Part shown: positions 16,134 through 25,286 of the stretch, one piece after another
How the letters are laid out: the number at the start of each line of letters is the position of its first letter
How positions within the stretch are numbered: position 1 is the first letter of the stretch
Assembly: GCF_000285515.1 (NCBI RefSeq)
Contig: NZ_HE610961.1
Location: 326,099 to 390,098 of the forward strand
Reading direction: 5' to 3'
DNA from: Paenibacillus senegalensis JC66
GTDB taxonomy: Bacteria; Bacillota; Bacilli; Paenibacillales; NBRC-103111
Length of the DNA: 64,000 nucleotides
Made by a program: the position numbers and the translations under genes
The notes under the pieces: generated by a model
What the model was told of the DNA's origin: nothing
Database searches by the model: none
The model's input: only the letters and a program-made list of their open reading frames with translations

Positions 16134-18665
16134 ATGAAAAACAAATCGAAGGCGAATAAAAAACATCTTCCTAAGAAGACGGATAACCTAGCTCCAACAC
16201 GAGAGCCCGAAACTCATTCCATTCTTTTCTGGTGCATGCTCATCATCACCGGAATTTTTCTGCTTTGGGCGCCATATCAACGTGCCCTATTTAACGGGTT
16301 AGGTTCAGATTTTGACAGAGCAATAATTACATCGTTCATTTGGGGAGCGATTTTACTCTTCATTGTAGCTGTATACTCCTTTTTTAACTTTAAGTATCGC
16401 ACTTACAAAGATTTTTTGACCATTGCCGTGTGGCTCGTACCACTTTCCTACCTGATTTCAGTTATCGGAGCAGCCTCAGGGCATTTTGCTGTAAATTCCG
16501 TGTATATTCACATCACTTATGCTATTTTCTTTATTTTGGGAGTTATTATTGCCTCTAATCGGATGGGCAATGCAATTATTCAGCAAGTGATTATCCTATC
16601 CGGCTACCTGATTGTCATTTTCGGCCTTTTGAATTGGCTGGGGAATTTAAACATTGCCAACAAAATTGCCACCTTGTTCACAGATTTAGGCGGATATCCA
16701 GCATATAATCACGCTGTTATGTTCGATTCCAATGGTGCACGTTTGACGGCTGTTTTTCAATATGCCAATAGCTACGCCGCTTATTTGATGATTTTGTTAT
16801 TCATCGGGTTATTCCTCATAGTCAAATCCAACAAGTGGTATACGATCTTACTACACAGTCTGATGGTTGTTCCGATCCTTGTTTCCTTCTTCCTTACTCT
16901 GTCCAGAGGAGCTCTTGTCGCTTTACCTGTTATATTGCTGATCCTGCTGTTTTTCTTCAGTTTACACAGGCAGATCATATATATCCTTTATTTAGGTTTA
17001 GCAGGCATCGCCAGTTTAATCATTCTTAATACAGTGACCAATGCTGGTATCGAATTGCAGAAAGGGTTTAACGCAGCCTTGTCCTGGCAAGGATGGTCCC
17101 GCATACTGCTAGCTTCCATCGTGTATGCTCTTGTTGTATGGGCCTTACAGTCTTACATCTCGCCTTGGCTTAAAGCCAAGCTCGATAACAAAATCACTTG
17201 GCGCTTTTCAACGATTGCAATACCCGCAGGCTCGGTCGTTCTAGGCGCAATCTGTGCCTTCCTGCTGCTGACGGACTCGGGAGTAACTCAGCTGCTTCCT
17301 GAGAATATTAAACATAGAGTGGAAAACATTAACTTCGCCCAACATAGTGTACTGGAGCGAGGGACGTTCTTTAAAGATTCCTTTAAGCTATGGAAGGACT
17401 ATCCTATATTCGGAGCAGGTGGCGGTGGATGGGCTGCCTTGTATGAACAGTACCAAAGCAACCCCTATACGAGCCGTCAGGCGCATAACTTCTTTTTGCA
17501 GTATTTAGTGGAAGTCGGACTATTCGGGCTGCTTATCTTCCTTGCATTGTTAGCGGCGGTTTTTGTCCCTTATATCAAGAACTTTATCTCCAGCAGTCAG
17601 GAGAAGAAAGACGAGCGTTTCTTATTTTGTATTCTGATCATTGCTCTGCTGATTCATAGCGCGATTGATTTTAATTTAAGCTACGTTTATTTGGGGCTGC
17701 TGCTCTTTGTTTCTTTAGGAAGCCTGGCTTCAGGAATAGAAAATTGGAACGCACCTCTGGCCAGCCGCGTACATGAGAAAGAAAAAATAGTCAAGTACTC
17801 CTTCTCATCCATTATGACTGTTCTTTCAATAATTGTCCTGGTTGTATCGATTCGGTCGATGAGCGGCAATCAATGGTTTAGACAGGCTTTAGCCGGCGCT
17901 TCACAAAACGCGCCTTATCAGGAAATTGTTGAGCATGCGGATAAGGCTCTGCGCATCCAACCCTCCCATCCTGATTATTTCGAGCTAAAGTTTTCAATCA
18001 TGTCTCAAATCGCTCCGCAGACTGGAGATCCACAAATGTACGAGGAAGTTAATCGCTTATTTGAAGATTTTACCCGAAAAGAGCCAAATCATAAATTTTT
18101 ATATGACGTTCGCGATCCACGAAGCGGAAAAAGCTACGGACAAGTAAATAATTTTATAAATCAGAGAAACTTTTTGGGTGCTTTGAGCGTCAATACAGAT
18201 GGAATGAATTTGTATCCATGGGATATCAATTTTTATGAAAATCAGATTTCAATTTTGTTCGAGCTGGGTAATAATGCAAGGGAAGAAAATAACAGTGAGC
18301 TTACCGACCAATATTGGCAGGAAGCTTTCGAAGTGTATAACGTTGTCCTTGATAAAAGAAAACAGTTAGATGCTCTTCCTGAGGAACAGTTGGAGGGAAG
18401 GCCTTTCTATGTCACCCAACGCATGTATTTGCATCTGGGGCAGATTGAATTTATTCGCGGAAATCTAACAGAAGCCATTAACCTGCTTGAAGCAGGGGTT
18501 ACGCTTTCTGAAAAAGAAGAGTTAACCCAAATACTTACTCGATGGCTTCTAGCAGCCCAGATGAAACTAGGAGAATATGATACATCCCTATTTGAATCTT
18601 TTATCAGCAATTATCCAGATGAGGAAATTGAAATAGAACAACTGGCTAACGCCCGATTTGACTGA
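16134..18665 (+). CDS. Wzy/WaaL-type O-antigen polymerase or ligase with C-terminal helical-repeat domain
   Basis: The first 540 residues or so carry about a dozen hydrophobic helices with the O-antigen ligase-like core: SRGALVALPVILL near residue 270 and a large external loop with the motif AGGGGWAALYEQYQSNPYTSRQAHNFF split around 430-455, where the H of QAHNFF is characteristic. The last 270 residues are soluble and TPR-like (YQEIVEHADKALRIQPSHPDYFELKF and LGQIEFIRGNLTEAINLLEAG). Start ATG 16134 follows AAGGGAG. It should polymerise glycan units or ligate glycan to an acceptor, possibly S-layer or other surface protein. The choice between these cannot be made from sequence. Confidence 0.85.
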   Translation: MKNKSKANKKHLPKKTDNLAPTREPETHSILFWCMLIITGIFLLWAPYQRALFNGLGSDFDRAIITSFIWGAILLFIVAVYSFFNFKYRTYKDFLTIAVWLVPLSYLISVIGAASGHFAVNSVYIHITYAIFFILGVIIASNRMGNAIIQQVIILSGYLIVIFGLLNWLGNLNIANKIATLFTDLGGYPAYNHAVMFDSNGARLTAVFQYANSYAAYLMILLFIGLFLIVKSNKWYTILLHSLMVVPILVSFFLTLSRGALVALPVILLILLFFFSLHRQIIYILYLGLAGIASLIILNTVTNAGIELQKGFNAALSWQGWSRILLASIVYALVVWALQSYISPWLKAKLDNKITWRFSTIAIPAGSVVLGAICAFLLLTDSGVTQLLPENIKHRVENINFAQHSVLERGTFFKDSFKLWKDYPIFGAGGGGWAALYEQYQSNPYTSRQAHNFFLQYLVEVGLFGLLIFLALLAAVFVPYIKNFISSSQEKKDERFLFCILIIALLIHSAIDFNLSYVYLGLLLFVSLGSLASGIENWNAPLASRVHEKEKIVKYSFSSIMTVLSIIVLVVSIRSMSGNQWFRQALAGASQNAPYQEIVEHADKALRIQPSHPDYFELKFSIMSQIAPQTGDPQMYEEVNRLFEDFTRKEPNHKFLYDVRDPRSGKSYGQVNNFINQRNFLGALSVNTDGMNLYPWDINFYENQISILFELGNNAREENNSELTDQYWQEAFEVYNVVLDKRKQLDALPEEQLEGRPFYVTQRMYLHLGQIEFIRGNLTEAINLLEAGVTLSEKEELTQILTRWLLAAQMKLGEYDTSLFESFISNYPDEEIEIEQLANARFD

Positions 18666-18706
18666 TCCAGGTTTATTTTGCTTAATCTACCATTCCATAA
18701 GGAAAC

Positions 18707-18716
18707 ATGCTATAAT
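18707..18716 (+). promoter_or_regulatory. extended -10 promoter of the SLH protein gene
   Basis: TGCTATAAT (TATAAT at 18711-18716) is a perfect -10 box with the TG extension. No good -35 is present, as expected for an extended -10 promoter. A leader of about 75 bases precedes the start at 18801. Confidence 0.6.
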
Positions 18717-18800
18717 GCTTCTCGTTAGTAGTTTAGTAGAGGCTTATTGCTTTTCATTAAATTATTTTGCTCAGCTTGAAAGGAGGTGAAACTAATACTA

Positions 18801-20408
18801 ATGAGTAAAAAGACAAATATAGTACAAGGGAGAGAAAGAAACTTGTTTAAAACTAAAGCAATGAAGAAATTATCTGGAGCCCTCGCGACACTTCTCGTGA
18901 TCTCGATGCTTACTCCTATTTTGGCATTTGCTGCTTCTTTTGACTGGTCTTTCAGCAGAAGTGGAGACATTCGAGGAACTGTAACTTTGGATACTTATAA
19001 TCAAGAAGAAGTTGAGGTTTACATCTTTGGACCTAACGGTTTGATCACCACGACTAAAGCAACTTACGACCCAAATAGAAATACGGAAAACGGATATGGC
19101 TATGTCATTGACTTTTCCTTTGCAAACACTGATGTACCAAGCTCCGTATACCTCGGTGTTTATGACGGTGGTGAGTTCTTTAAAACTTCGACTAGAAACA
19201 GACCTGCTGCTGGTGGTGGCGGTGGCGGTGGCTGGGGCCCAATTGGTGGAATTGGAAATGACATCGTAGGTTCCGATAGCCGCGCTAACGCTGATCGCTT
19301 GGCTGCACTTCTTCGTGACAACGCCAATGCTACTTTGGAATTCTCCGGAGATTACGTTCTGCTTCCTGCTTCCGCTCTGCAAGAAGGTAACACATTGAAG
19401 CTGGTCAACGAAGTAGGTTCTTACACTCTTCCGTTGAAACAGATCAACTACACTTCTCTTGCTAATCAGCTGGATCTGGAATTGAACGATCTGTGGATTC
19501 GTGTTCAAATCAAAGAAGTAAACGAGCAAACTCAATCCGCTATCGAAGCTGCTGCTGCTAAGCTTGGTTCAAAAGTACTTGCAACTGGTGTTGATTTCTA
19601 CGTAGGTGCTGAGAACTATGCTGCTGACGACCAAGTAGCTATCAACAACTTTGGCAACACTTATGCTTCCCGCACTATTAACGTTGAAGGTTCTGTAAAT
19701 AACAGCAAAGCTACTGGTGTTGTATTCAGCAACAACAAACTGAGCTTCGTTCCTAGCACTTTTGCTGCTAGCGGTGACAACACTGTTGCTACTCTGAAAC
19801 GCAACACGAACAGCATTTATACTGTTATTGAAAGCGACATTTCTTTCAACGATGTAAACACTCATTGGGGAAGACAGTACATCGATCTTTTGGCTAACAA
19901 ATTGATCGTTGATGGTTATGAGGACGGCAGCTTTGGTCCAGAACGCAATGTTACGCGTGCTGAATTCGCTGCTCTGATCACTCGTTCCCTGGGTCTGGAT
20001 ACTTCCGTAACTTCTTCTACTTACTTCACGGATGTAACTTCCGGCAGCTGGTATGCTGGCGTAGTTAACGCTGCTGCACAAGCTGGTCTGGTAGACGGTT
20101 ATGAAGATGGTACTTTCCGTCCGAATGCCCAAATCAACCGTGAAGAACTGGCTGCTATGGTCGTTAGAGCTTCCGCTTACGCTGGAAACGAAATTTCCGT
20201 ATCCGCTAGCGAGCAAACTAACCTGTTGGCCAGATATGCAGATTCCACAGAAATCGTTTGGGGCCATAAAGAAGTGGCAGCTGCGATTAAAGCCGGCATC
20301 ATTGATGGTATGACTGACACTACAGTTGTTCCTAGAGCCGACGCTACTCGCGCTCAATCTGCTGCTATGCTGAAACGTTTCTTGGATAACGCAAAATTCA
20401 TTAACTAA
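18801..20408 (+). CDS. SLH-domain surface protein (S-layer-like)
   Basis: The protein has an N-terminal signal peptide (LSGALATLLVISMLTPILAFAA), a short beta-rich domain, a poly-Gly hinge (GGGGGGG near residue 143) and three C-terminal SLH repeats: DVNTHWGRQYIDLLANKLIVDGYEDGSF split near 350, then WYAGVVNAAAQAGLVDGYED and HKEVAAAIKAGIIDGMTD. SLH domains bind pyruvylated secondary wall polymer. Codon use favours GCT, GGT and AAC, which suggests high expression. The start is ATG 18801, 14 bases after AGGAGG, rather than a GTG abutting the ribosome site. It has its own promoter and terminator. It could be an S-layer protein or an abundant SLH-anchored matrix protein. Confidence 0.88.
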   Translation: MSKKTNIVQGRERNLFKTKAMKKLSGALATLLVISMLTPILAFAASFDWSFSRSGDIRGTVTLDTYNQEEVEVYIFGPNGLITTTKATYDPNRNTENGYGYVIDFSFANTDVPSSVYLGVYDGGEFFKTSTRNRPAAGGGGGGGWGPIGGIGNDIVGSDSRANADRLAALLRDNANATLEFSGDYVLLPASALQEGNTLKLVNEVGSYTLPLKQINYTSLANQLDLELNDLWIRVQIKEVNEQTQSAIEAAAAKLGSKVLATGVDFYVGAENYAADDQVAINNFGNTYASRTINVEGSVNNSKATGVVFSNNKLSFVPSTFAASGDNTVATLKRNTNSIYTVIESDISFNDVNTHWGRQYIDLLANKLIVDGYEDGSFGPERNVTRAEFAALITRSLGLDTSVTSSTYFTDVTSGSWYAGVVNAAAQAGLVDGYEDGTFRPNAQINREELAAMVVRASAYAGNEISVSASEQTNLLARYADSTEIVWGHKEVAAAIKAGIIDGMTDTTVVPRADATRAQSAAMLKRFLDNAKFIN

Positions 20409-20418
20409 TCAGTACTTG

Positions 20419-20458
20419 AAAAAAGCCTTGATTCCTAATTAGGAATCAAGGCTTTTTC
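20419..20458 (+). terminator. intrinsic terminator of the SLH protein gene
   Basis: A perfect stem AAAGCCTTGATTCCT / AGGAATCAAGGCTTT with loop AATT is followed by T5. It ends the plus-strand SLH gene. Because the stem is flanked by an A-run on the left, it can also stop minus-strand transcription arriving from 20525. Confidence 0.95.
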
Positions 20459-20524
20459 TGTTAGTTCTTTTTCTTTTTTTCCGGACTGACTTCCTGTTTA
20501 CGCTTACCCCATATACCCGTATCC

Positions 20525-21193
20525 TTACTTCGAGCTCAATTCTTCTTGGCTGCTGTTGTAAGTCTTCCCTTGACTTAAGCCAAGCTTGGCTGCTATTGCT
20601 ATCAGCTCGTTGTATTCTTCCTCGCTAAGCCTGTCCAGAATGATCTTCTTAGCCTGCCGTTTGTCTTCTACCGACAGCCCACCTGATGCCAGGCTTTTTA
20701 ACTGTTTGATATCAGAAGAACTTAACCTTTTGAGCAACACAGAGGTTACTTTCGCTTTATCCTTAAGTGAAATCTCCTCTTGAGCTTGCTCGGCTTTCTC
20801 TATTGAGATAGTCGGCTCGTACTTAACTTGTCCGCTTTCGTTCGTATCCTCATTCTCTGTCGGGTCTTGACTTAGTTCCGAATCATTTCCTTCTATGTTG
20901 CCGTCCGAATCGTGACTGGTCCCGCCTGAGGGAACCACCTCTGATCCCTCTTGTTCGCTTTCGTTTCCTCCAGTCAGCTCTGATTCCAAATCGGGGGAAG
21001 CGTTAGATTCATGTTGAGCAGTTGGACTCCTTCCCTTGTCCTGACCTTCTCCCATGACCGCTTCAATATCTAGATTTCCTGCCAGAGCATTGAGCGTCCG
21101 GTCTATGACGTAGTTTAGACTGAAGTAACCTCCGATTCCCAGCACGAGCAGAAACACTCCTAATCCGATTAACACTTTCTGATATCGGCGCAT
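20525..21193 (-). CDS. hypothetical single-pass membrane protein with acidic linker
   Basis: It has one N-terminal transmembrane helix (VLIGLGVFLLVLGIGGYFSL), a low-complexity Glu/Ser/Asp/Gly linker (about residues 50-125) and a C-terminal helical domain (LKDKAKVTSVLLKRLSSSDI, then EEEYNELIAIAAKLG). The C-terminal part should lie outside the cell. The start is ATG 21193, 10 bases after AGGAG. It is the last gene of the cpsB-SLH-wzz-kinase operon. No family was recognised; it may be an accessory of the polysaccharide assembly complex. Confidence 0.7.
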   Translation of the reverse strand: MRRYQKVLIGLGVFLLVLGIGGYFSLNYVIDRTLNALAGNLDIEAVMGEGQDKGRSPTAQHESNASPDLESELTGGNESEQEGSEVVPSGGTSHDSDGNIEGNDSELSQDPTENEDTNESGQVKYEPTISIEKAEQAQEEISLKDKAKVTSVLLKRLSSSDIKQLKSLASGGLSVEDKRQAKKIILDRLSEEEYNELIAIAAKLGLSQGKTYNSSQEELSSK

Positions 21194-21309
21194 AGCCGTC
21201 ACTCTCCTATAGACTTACATGATCAATATCGGTAGCCATAGAATCAATTACAGCTGCACATCGGGAATTATGAACACATAGATCCTTCCAACGCCTGTCC
21301 ACCATAATC

Positions 21310-21996
21310 TTATTGGCTACCATAATAGTAATAATAATGCGAGTCACTTCCTTTACGCTCTACATTGTTAAGAACAATGCCAAGCACCCTTCCCTTTACA
21401 TGCTCTAAGTTAGCTTTTGCTTTGAGTGCGTGCTCTCTTTTAACTTTTCCTGAATTTAACACGAGCAAAATGCCGTCACTTTGCGTTGCTGTAATTTGAG
21501 CATCTGTTACGACAAGGGCCGGAGGAGTGTCCAGCAGGACGAGATCATAGTGCTGTTTCAATTCCTGCAGTAGTTCTCTCATGCGCTGTGAAGCTAATAT
21601 TTCTGAGGGATTGGGCGGCACCGGACCGGAAGTTATTACCTCCAGACCGGGAATTCCCGTTTCTTGCACAGCATTCTGCCAGGCGGCCTTTCCAATAAGA
21701 ATCGTCGTTAGGCCGATCCGGTTGGAACAGACAAAAGTGTGATGCATGGTCGGCTTTCGCAAATCTGCATCAATGATCAATACTTTCCGCTCAGACTGGG
21801 CGTAGGTTACAGCTAGATTTGTCACTGTAGTGGATTTACCTTCCCCCGGGCCGGCAGATGTCACCATGACAACCTGGAGTTCCTCATCAATGGAGGAAAA
21901 ATCGACATTTGTCCGCAATGTCCGATAAGCTTCAGATATAGGGGACTTTGGGTTCGTTTGCGTTATTATGGGCCTTCTATCCGTTGAGCGTGACAT
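21310..21996 (-). CDS. bacterial tyrosine kinase (CpsD/CapB/YwqD-like)
   Basis: A BY-kinase of about 228 residues: PISEAYRTLRTNVDF at the start, Walker A SAGPGEGKSTT, Walker A' VLIIDADLRKP and Walker B YDLVLLDTPP. The C-terminus ends in a tyrosine cluster (HYYYYYGSQ), the usual autophosphorylation tail. Start ATG 21996, preceded by GGGGGAA, overlaps the end of the Wzz-like gene by 20 bases. It forms a pair with the upstream Wzz-like membrane activator and is opposed by the PHP phosphatase of the same operon. It regulates capsule or exopolysaccharide synthesis. Confidence 0.93.
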   Translation of the reverse strand: MSRSTDRRPIITQTNPKSPISEAYRTLRTNVDFSSIDEELQVVMVTSAGPGEGKSTTVTNLAVTYAQSERKVLIIDADLRKPTMHHTFVCSNRIGLTTILIGKAAWQNAVQETGIPGLEVITSGPVPPNPSEILASQRMRELLQELKQHYDLVLLDTPPALVVTDAQITATQSDGILLVLNSGKVKREHALKAKANLEHVKGRVLGIVLNNVERKGSDSHYYYYYGSQ

Positions 21997-22744
21997 TGCT
22001 GTGTTCCCCCGCTTGTTTTTTAGACTGGATGGTACTCTCACTCTCTTTGACGCTTGATAAATCCTCTTGTTTGATTTTCGGAATTATACTCAGAACGGGA
22101 AGACCCAAAACCTGCTGAACATCGTTTTCAGTTTTGATCGTGTCATCCAGATATTCAAGCAAAAAAATCAAACCAAGAGCTATCATTAGAGAAACAACGA
22201 AGCTGACCGCCAGATTTAAAGGAGGATTGGGGCTCACTGGAGTTGGATGGTCCTGAACCTTTGCCTCATTCAAAATAGAAACGTTATCCACTCTCATAAT
22301 CTTAGGGATTTCCTGCTGAAAGGTTTTTGAAATGGCATTGACCATTTCTGCCGCTTTCTCTTGTGAGGCATCCTGGATCTGAAGAGTCATGACTTGCGTG
22401 TTATTAACTGAGCTAATCTTGACTTTCTGGATCAACTCTGATGCAGATAAGTCAAAATGCGGATTTTCCCTGACAACAATATCCATGATAGCTGGCGTTT
22501 TAATTATTTCCTTATAAGTTTCAATTAGCCTTAAATTCATATTTATCTGGTTAAGATCTAAGGAATCCAAGCCTATGCGGTCATTCGACTGGTTAACGAT
22601 TAGCTTTGTGGATGCCTGATACTCTGGCTGAATAAAGAAATAGCTGACTACCGCAGTAGCCGCACAAGACAAGAAGACGATACCCACCAGCAGCCAAATT
22701 CGTTTTTGAATGACCTTCAAATAGGTTCGCAAATCGAGTTCCAT
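21977..22744 (-). CDS. Wzz/CpsC/YwqC-like chain-length and kinase-modulator protein
   Basis: A 255-residue membrane protein with two transmembrane helices: IWLLVGIVFLSCAATAVVSYFF near the N-terminus and LAVSFVVSLMIALGLIFLLEY near residue 190, with an external helical domain between them. The proline-rich segment DHPTPVSPNPP before the second helix is typical of this family. The short cytosolic tail activates the tyrosine kinase encoded next. The start has GGAGG six bases ahead. It governs polymer length in Wzy-dependent and related pathways. Confidence 0.93.
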   Translation of the reverse strand: MELDLRTYLKVIQKRIWLLVGIVFLSCAATAVVSYFFIQPEYQASTKLIVNQSNDRIGLDSLDLNQINMNLRLIETYKEIIKTPAIMDIVVRENPHFDLSASELIQKVKISSVNNTQVMTLQIQDASQEKAAEMVNAISKTFQQEIPKIMRVDNVSILNEAKVQDHPTPVSPNPPLNLAVSFVVSLMIALGLIFLLEYLDDTIKTENDVQQVLGLPVLSIIPKIKQEDLSSVKESESTIQSKKQAGEHSNVTLNG

Positions 22745-22825
22745 AATTTCCTCCGTTCGTGGTGGACAAGCAGAAATTCCTCCTCCCCATTAGGGAGGGA
22801 GGAGGAATATCGCTATCAGGATCTT

Positions 22826-25264
22826 TTATTTCTTCAGCAGTCGGTAAATTACCACCGCCGCCTGGGCTCTTGTCGAGGATGCGTTAGGATTGAAGCGGTT
22901 GTTCTCTTCCCCTTCAATGATCCCTTCTTGAGCTGACAAGCCAACCCCTGACTGTAACGAAGGATGGATATCGGCTGCGTCCATAAATCGGCTCAGCGCT
23001 TGTTCCACTTCTCCGGATACGACATATCCACGCGTTTGCTCAAGTGCCCGGGAAGCCATAACAGCCATTTCGGCACGTGTAACGTGAGCATTAGGCTCAA
23101 AGCGGCCTTCGGCACGGCCGTTGACAATTCCTGCAGCGGAAGCTGCTGCTACATAAGGCTGGAACCAATCGGAATCGTTCACATCGACGAAGCTTGCTGA
23201 CGAAGATGCGAGCTCCTCTAGTCCGAATACGAGGACGATCATCTTAGCAAACTCGGCACGGGTTACCGGGGCTTGTGGTACGAATTCACCTGGTGCCCTG
23301 CCATCTATAATACCGTGAGCTGCTGCCGTTTCAATCGCTTGACCGGCCCACTGGGCTACTGATGAAATGTCATTAAACGACTTTAAGTTATCGATAACGC
23401 CATAAGTAGAGAAATCCTTGGTAAAGGCAACTATATTCTTGCCATCACGGTCGAAACGCCCGCCTTTAATTACCGGATCGACTTCGTCCAGATTCGCAAG
23501 CACTAAACGCTCTCTTGCAGGACCGGATATCGTAGAAGTAATCGGGAAACGCAATTCTACAGGCAAGGAGAAAGTAGAGATGGTCTCTCCCTGAGAAATA
23601 AACTCCAGGTTATATAAGTCAGAGGCTAACCGCAACTCACTGGACAGCGATGCCGGTTCAACAGGCTCGAAGACAAGCAGCGTATCACGGTTGAACGACT
23701 TGATCTCGGTAGTGACCGAAACACCATTGACTGTGAACGCCAGTGCCTCGATTCCGTTAGCTGCTGCTAAATCCAGCAATTCCTTGCTGATCGGAAGCTC
23801 GATACGATCTGCATCTACCTTGCCAAAGTCCAGTACAGCTATTGCCTTCGCTTGCGTGGCCCCTGGCACTTCTTCGAGGAGCTGCTTGTTGGCCGCATCG
23901 ACAATAGCTTTAATATTCTTGAAGCTTTCCGCTAAGTCGTCTATATCAAAGCTTGCTTTTGCTACTCCATCTTCAACTGTGATCGTTTGAGACAAATTCA
24001 CTACAGATGCCGCTCTAACCGCTTCTGCTACTATCTCGGAAGCTTCGTGAACAGCCTGATTGTCGGTCAATCCGGCTAATCGGTTTTGTAATCCGTCAAT
24101 AATAGAATTAATGCGCTCTAGCGCATTCTCCACAACAGGGGCAACAATCACACTATCCCCTTGGGCTGGTGGCAAACTAGGAACTCCACCAATAGGTGCA
24201 CCGCCGCCTCCACCTGAACCAGAGCCCGTAAATTCCATCCTAATCGTGCCGCGATATACATCCAGTTCCAAATTAGGTAGCTTAATCGTTCCGCGGATCG
24301 TTGCTTCTCCTCTTGTCGCAGCGCTTCGCAGTACAAATCGATTGTTGGCGGCTGTAATGTTGTTGTTAGGTGAAGAAACAACTTCCCAACTTATAATTTG
24401 AGATGAACCCGGAATTTGTCCTAGGTCTATTCCAAACAACTTCAAATTGGGAACAAGAGTCCTCCCATTATTTTGGATAGCAGAAGTAAACTGGGCTTCA
24501 TTGCGTAGGAAAGCCCCGCCCAAAATCTTCTGAACCGCATAATCAGCATCAATCTCACTAGTCCATAGCTTGCGAACCGCTTCCAGATCAGCAGCTGTTA
24601 TATCCAATTTTTTGGCCACTTCGCTGATCTTCAAGTTTTCAGCAAGTAGCCCTTCAGCCGCACCCTTGAAAGCCACACTCCAACTCTCTTCAAATTTCCC
24701 CGACACCAATCCGGCAAGAATTTCCGGTAGGTTTTCCTTGAAACTTGCCTTCAATGAAGCATCTAATTGCTTCTGGAAGGCATCCAAATCGGTTAGCTCG
24801 ATCCCGCTGACACCTGCCAGCTGAGCTAGCTGGACCAAAATCTTCCGTACTTGAGGATCAGTACGTACCCGTTCGAGCTCGCTTAAATTCTCATCATATG
24901 TAATAGCCAACTGCTGAATAAGCCATACGATATTACGCTCCGTCAAATCCGGATAGTTGGCCGGATTATCCATAGCCGCCTCGATCTTGCTCCATAGAGG
25001 AGTGATTAAATTCGTGTTCTCGGCGGGTTCAAGTTGTCTAATCTTGCTCAAAGCTGCGTTTAGGGCCGTCAACTCGGATTCATTCAATTGAGCATAAATC
25101 TTTTTAATCTGGTTGATTACTTCATCCGATGGTAACGCCGCTGCATATGCGGAGTCGGATAGATTGAACTTCTGTAATAGTCCTTGCTGGCTAAGTGGCA
25201 GGCCAGATAAGGAGCCAAGTACCAGACTGGCAGCAAGTGTTGATGCCACGACTTTCTTCTTCAT
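22826..25264 (-). CDS. large SLH-domain surface protein encoded in the kinase/phosphatase operon
   Basis: An 812-residue secreted protein with a signal peptide (VVASTLAASLVLGSLSGLPLS), an alpha-helical N-terminal region (to about 260), a beta-rich part, a GSGSGGGGG hinge near residue 350, and three C-terminal SLH repeats from about residue 625 (WAGQAIETAAAHGIIDGRAP, then WFQPYVAAASAAGIVNGRAE and LSAQEGIIEGEENNRFNP). Start ATG 25264 follows AGGAG. It sits between the phosphatase and Wzz genes, 22 and about 80 bases from its neighbours. A structural wall-anchored partner of the polysaccharide is plausible. The non-SLH part was not recognised. Confidence 0.87.
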   Translation of the reverse strand: MKKKVVASTLAASLVLGSLSGLPLSQQGLLQKFNLSDSAYAAALPSDEVINQIKKIYAQLNESELTALNAALSKIRQLEPAENTNLITPLWSKIEAAMDNPANYPDLTERNIVWLIQQLAITYDENLSELERVRTDPQVRKILVQLAQLAGVSGIELTDLDAFQKQLDASLKASFKENLPEILAGLVSGKFEESWSVAFKGAAEGLLAENLKISEVAKKLDITAADLEAVRKLWTSEIDADYAVQKILGGAFLRNEAQFTSAIQNNGRTLVPNLKLFGIDLGQIPGSSQIISWEVVSSPNNNITAANNRFVLRSAATRGEATIRGTIKLPNLELDVYRGTIRMEFTGSGSGGGGGAPIGGVPSLPPAQGDSVIVAPVVENALERINSIIDGLQNRLAGLTDNQAVHEASEIVAEAVRAASVVNLSQTITVEDGVAKASFDIDDLAESFKNIKAIVDAANKQLLEEVPGATQAKAIAVLDFGKVDADRIELPISKELLDLAAANGIEALAFTVNGVSVTTEIKSFNRDTLLVFEPVEPASLSSELRLASDLYNLEFISQGETISTFSLPVELRFPITSTISGPARERLVLANLDEVDPVIKGGRFDRDGKNIVAFTKDFSTYGVIDNLKSFNDISSVAQWAGQAIETAAAHGIIDGRAPGEFVPQAPVTRAEFAKMIVLVFGLEELASSSASFVDVNDSDWFQPYVAAASAAGIVNGRAEGRFEPNAHVTRAEMAVMASRALEQTRGYVVSGEVEQALSRFMDAADIHPSLQSGVGLSAQEGIIEGEENNRFNPNASSTRAQAAVVIYRLLKK

Positions 25265-25286
25265 TAGATCATCTCCTGTTCTAATT

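Noticed and set aside
18870-20357. Two long minus-strand frames opposite the SLH gene
   Set aside because: They are shadows caused by strong codon bias; no ribosome site or recognisable protein.
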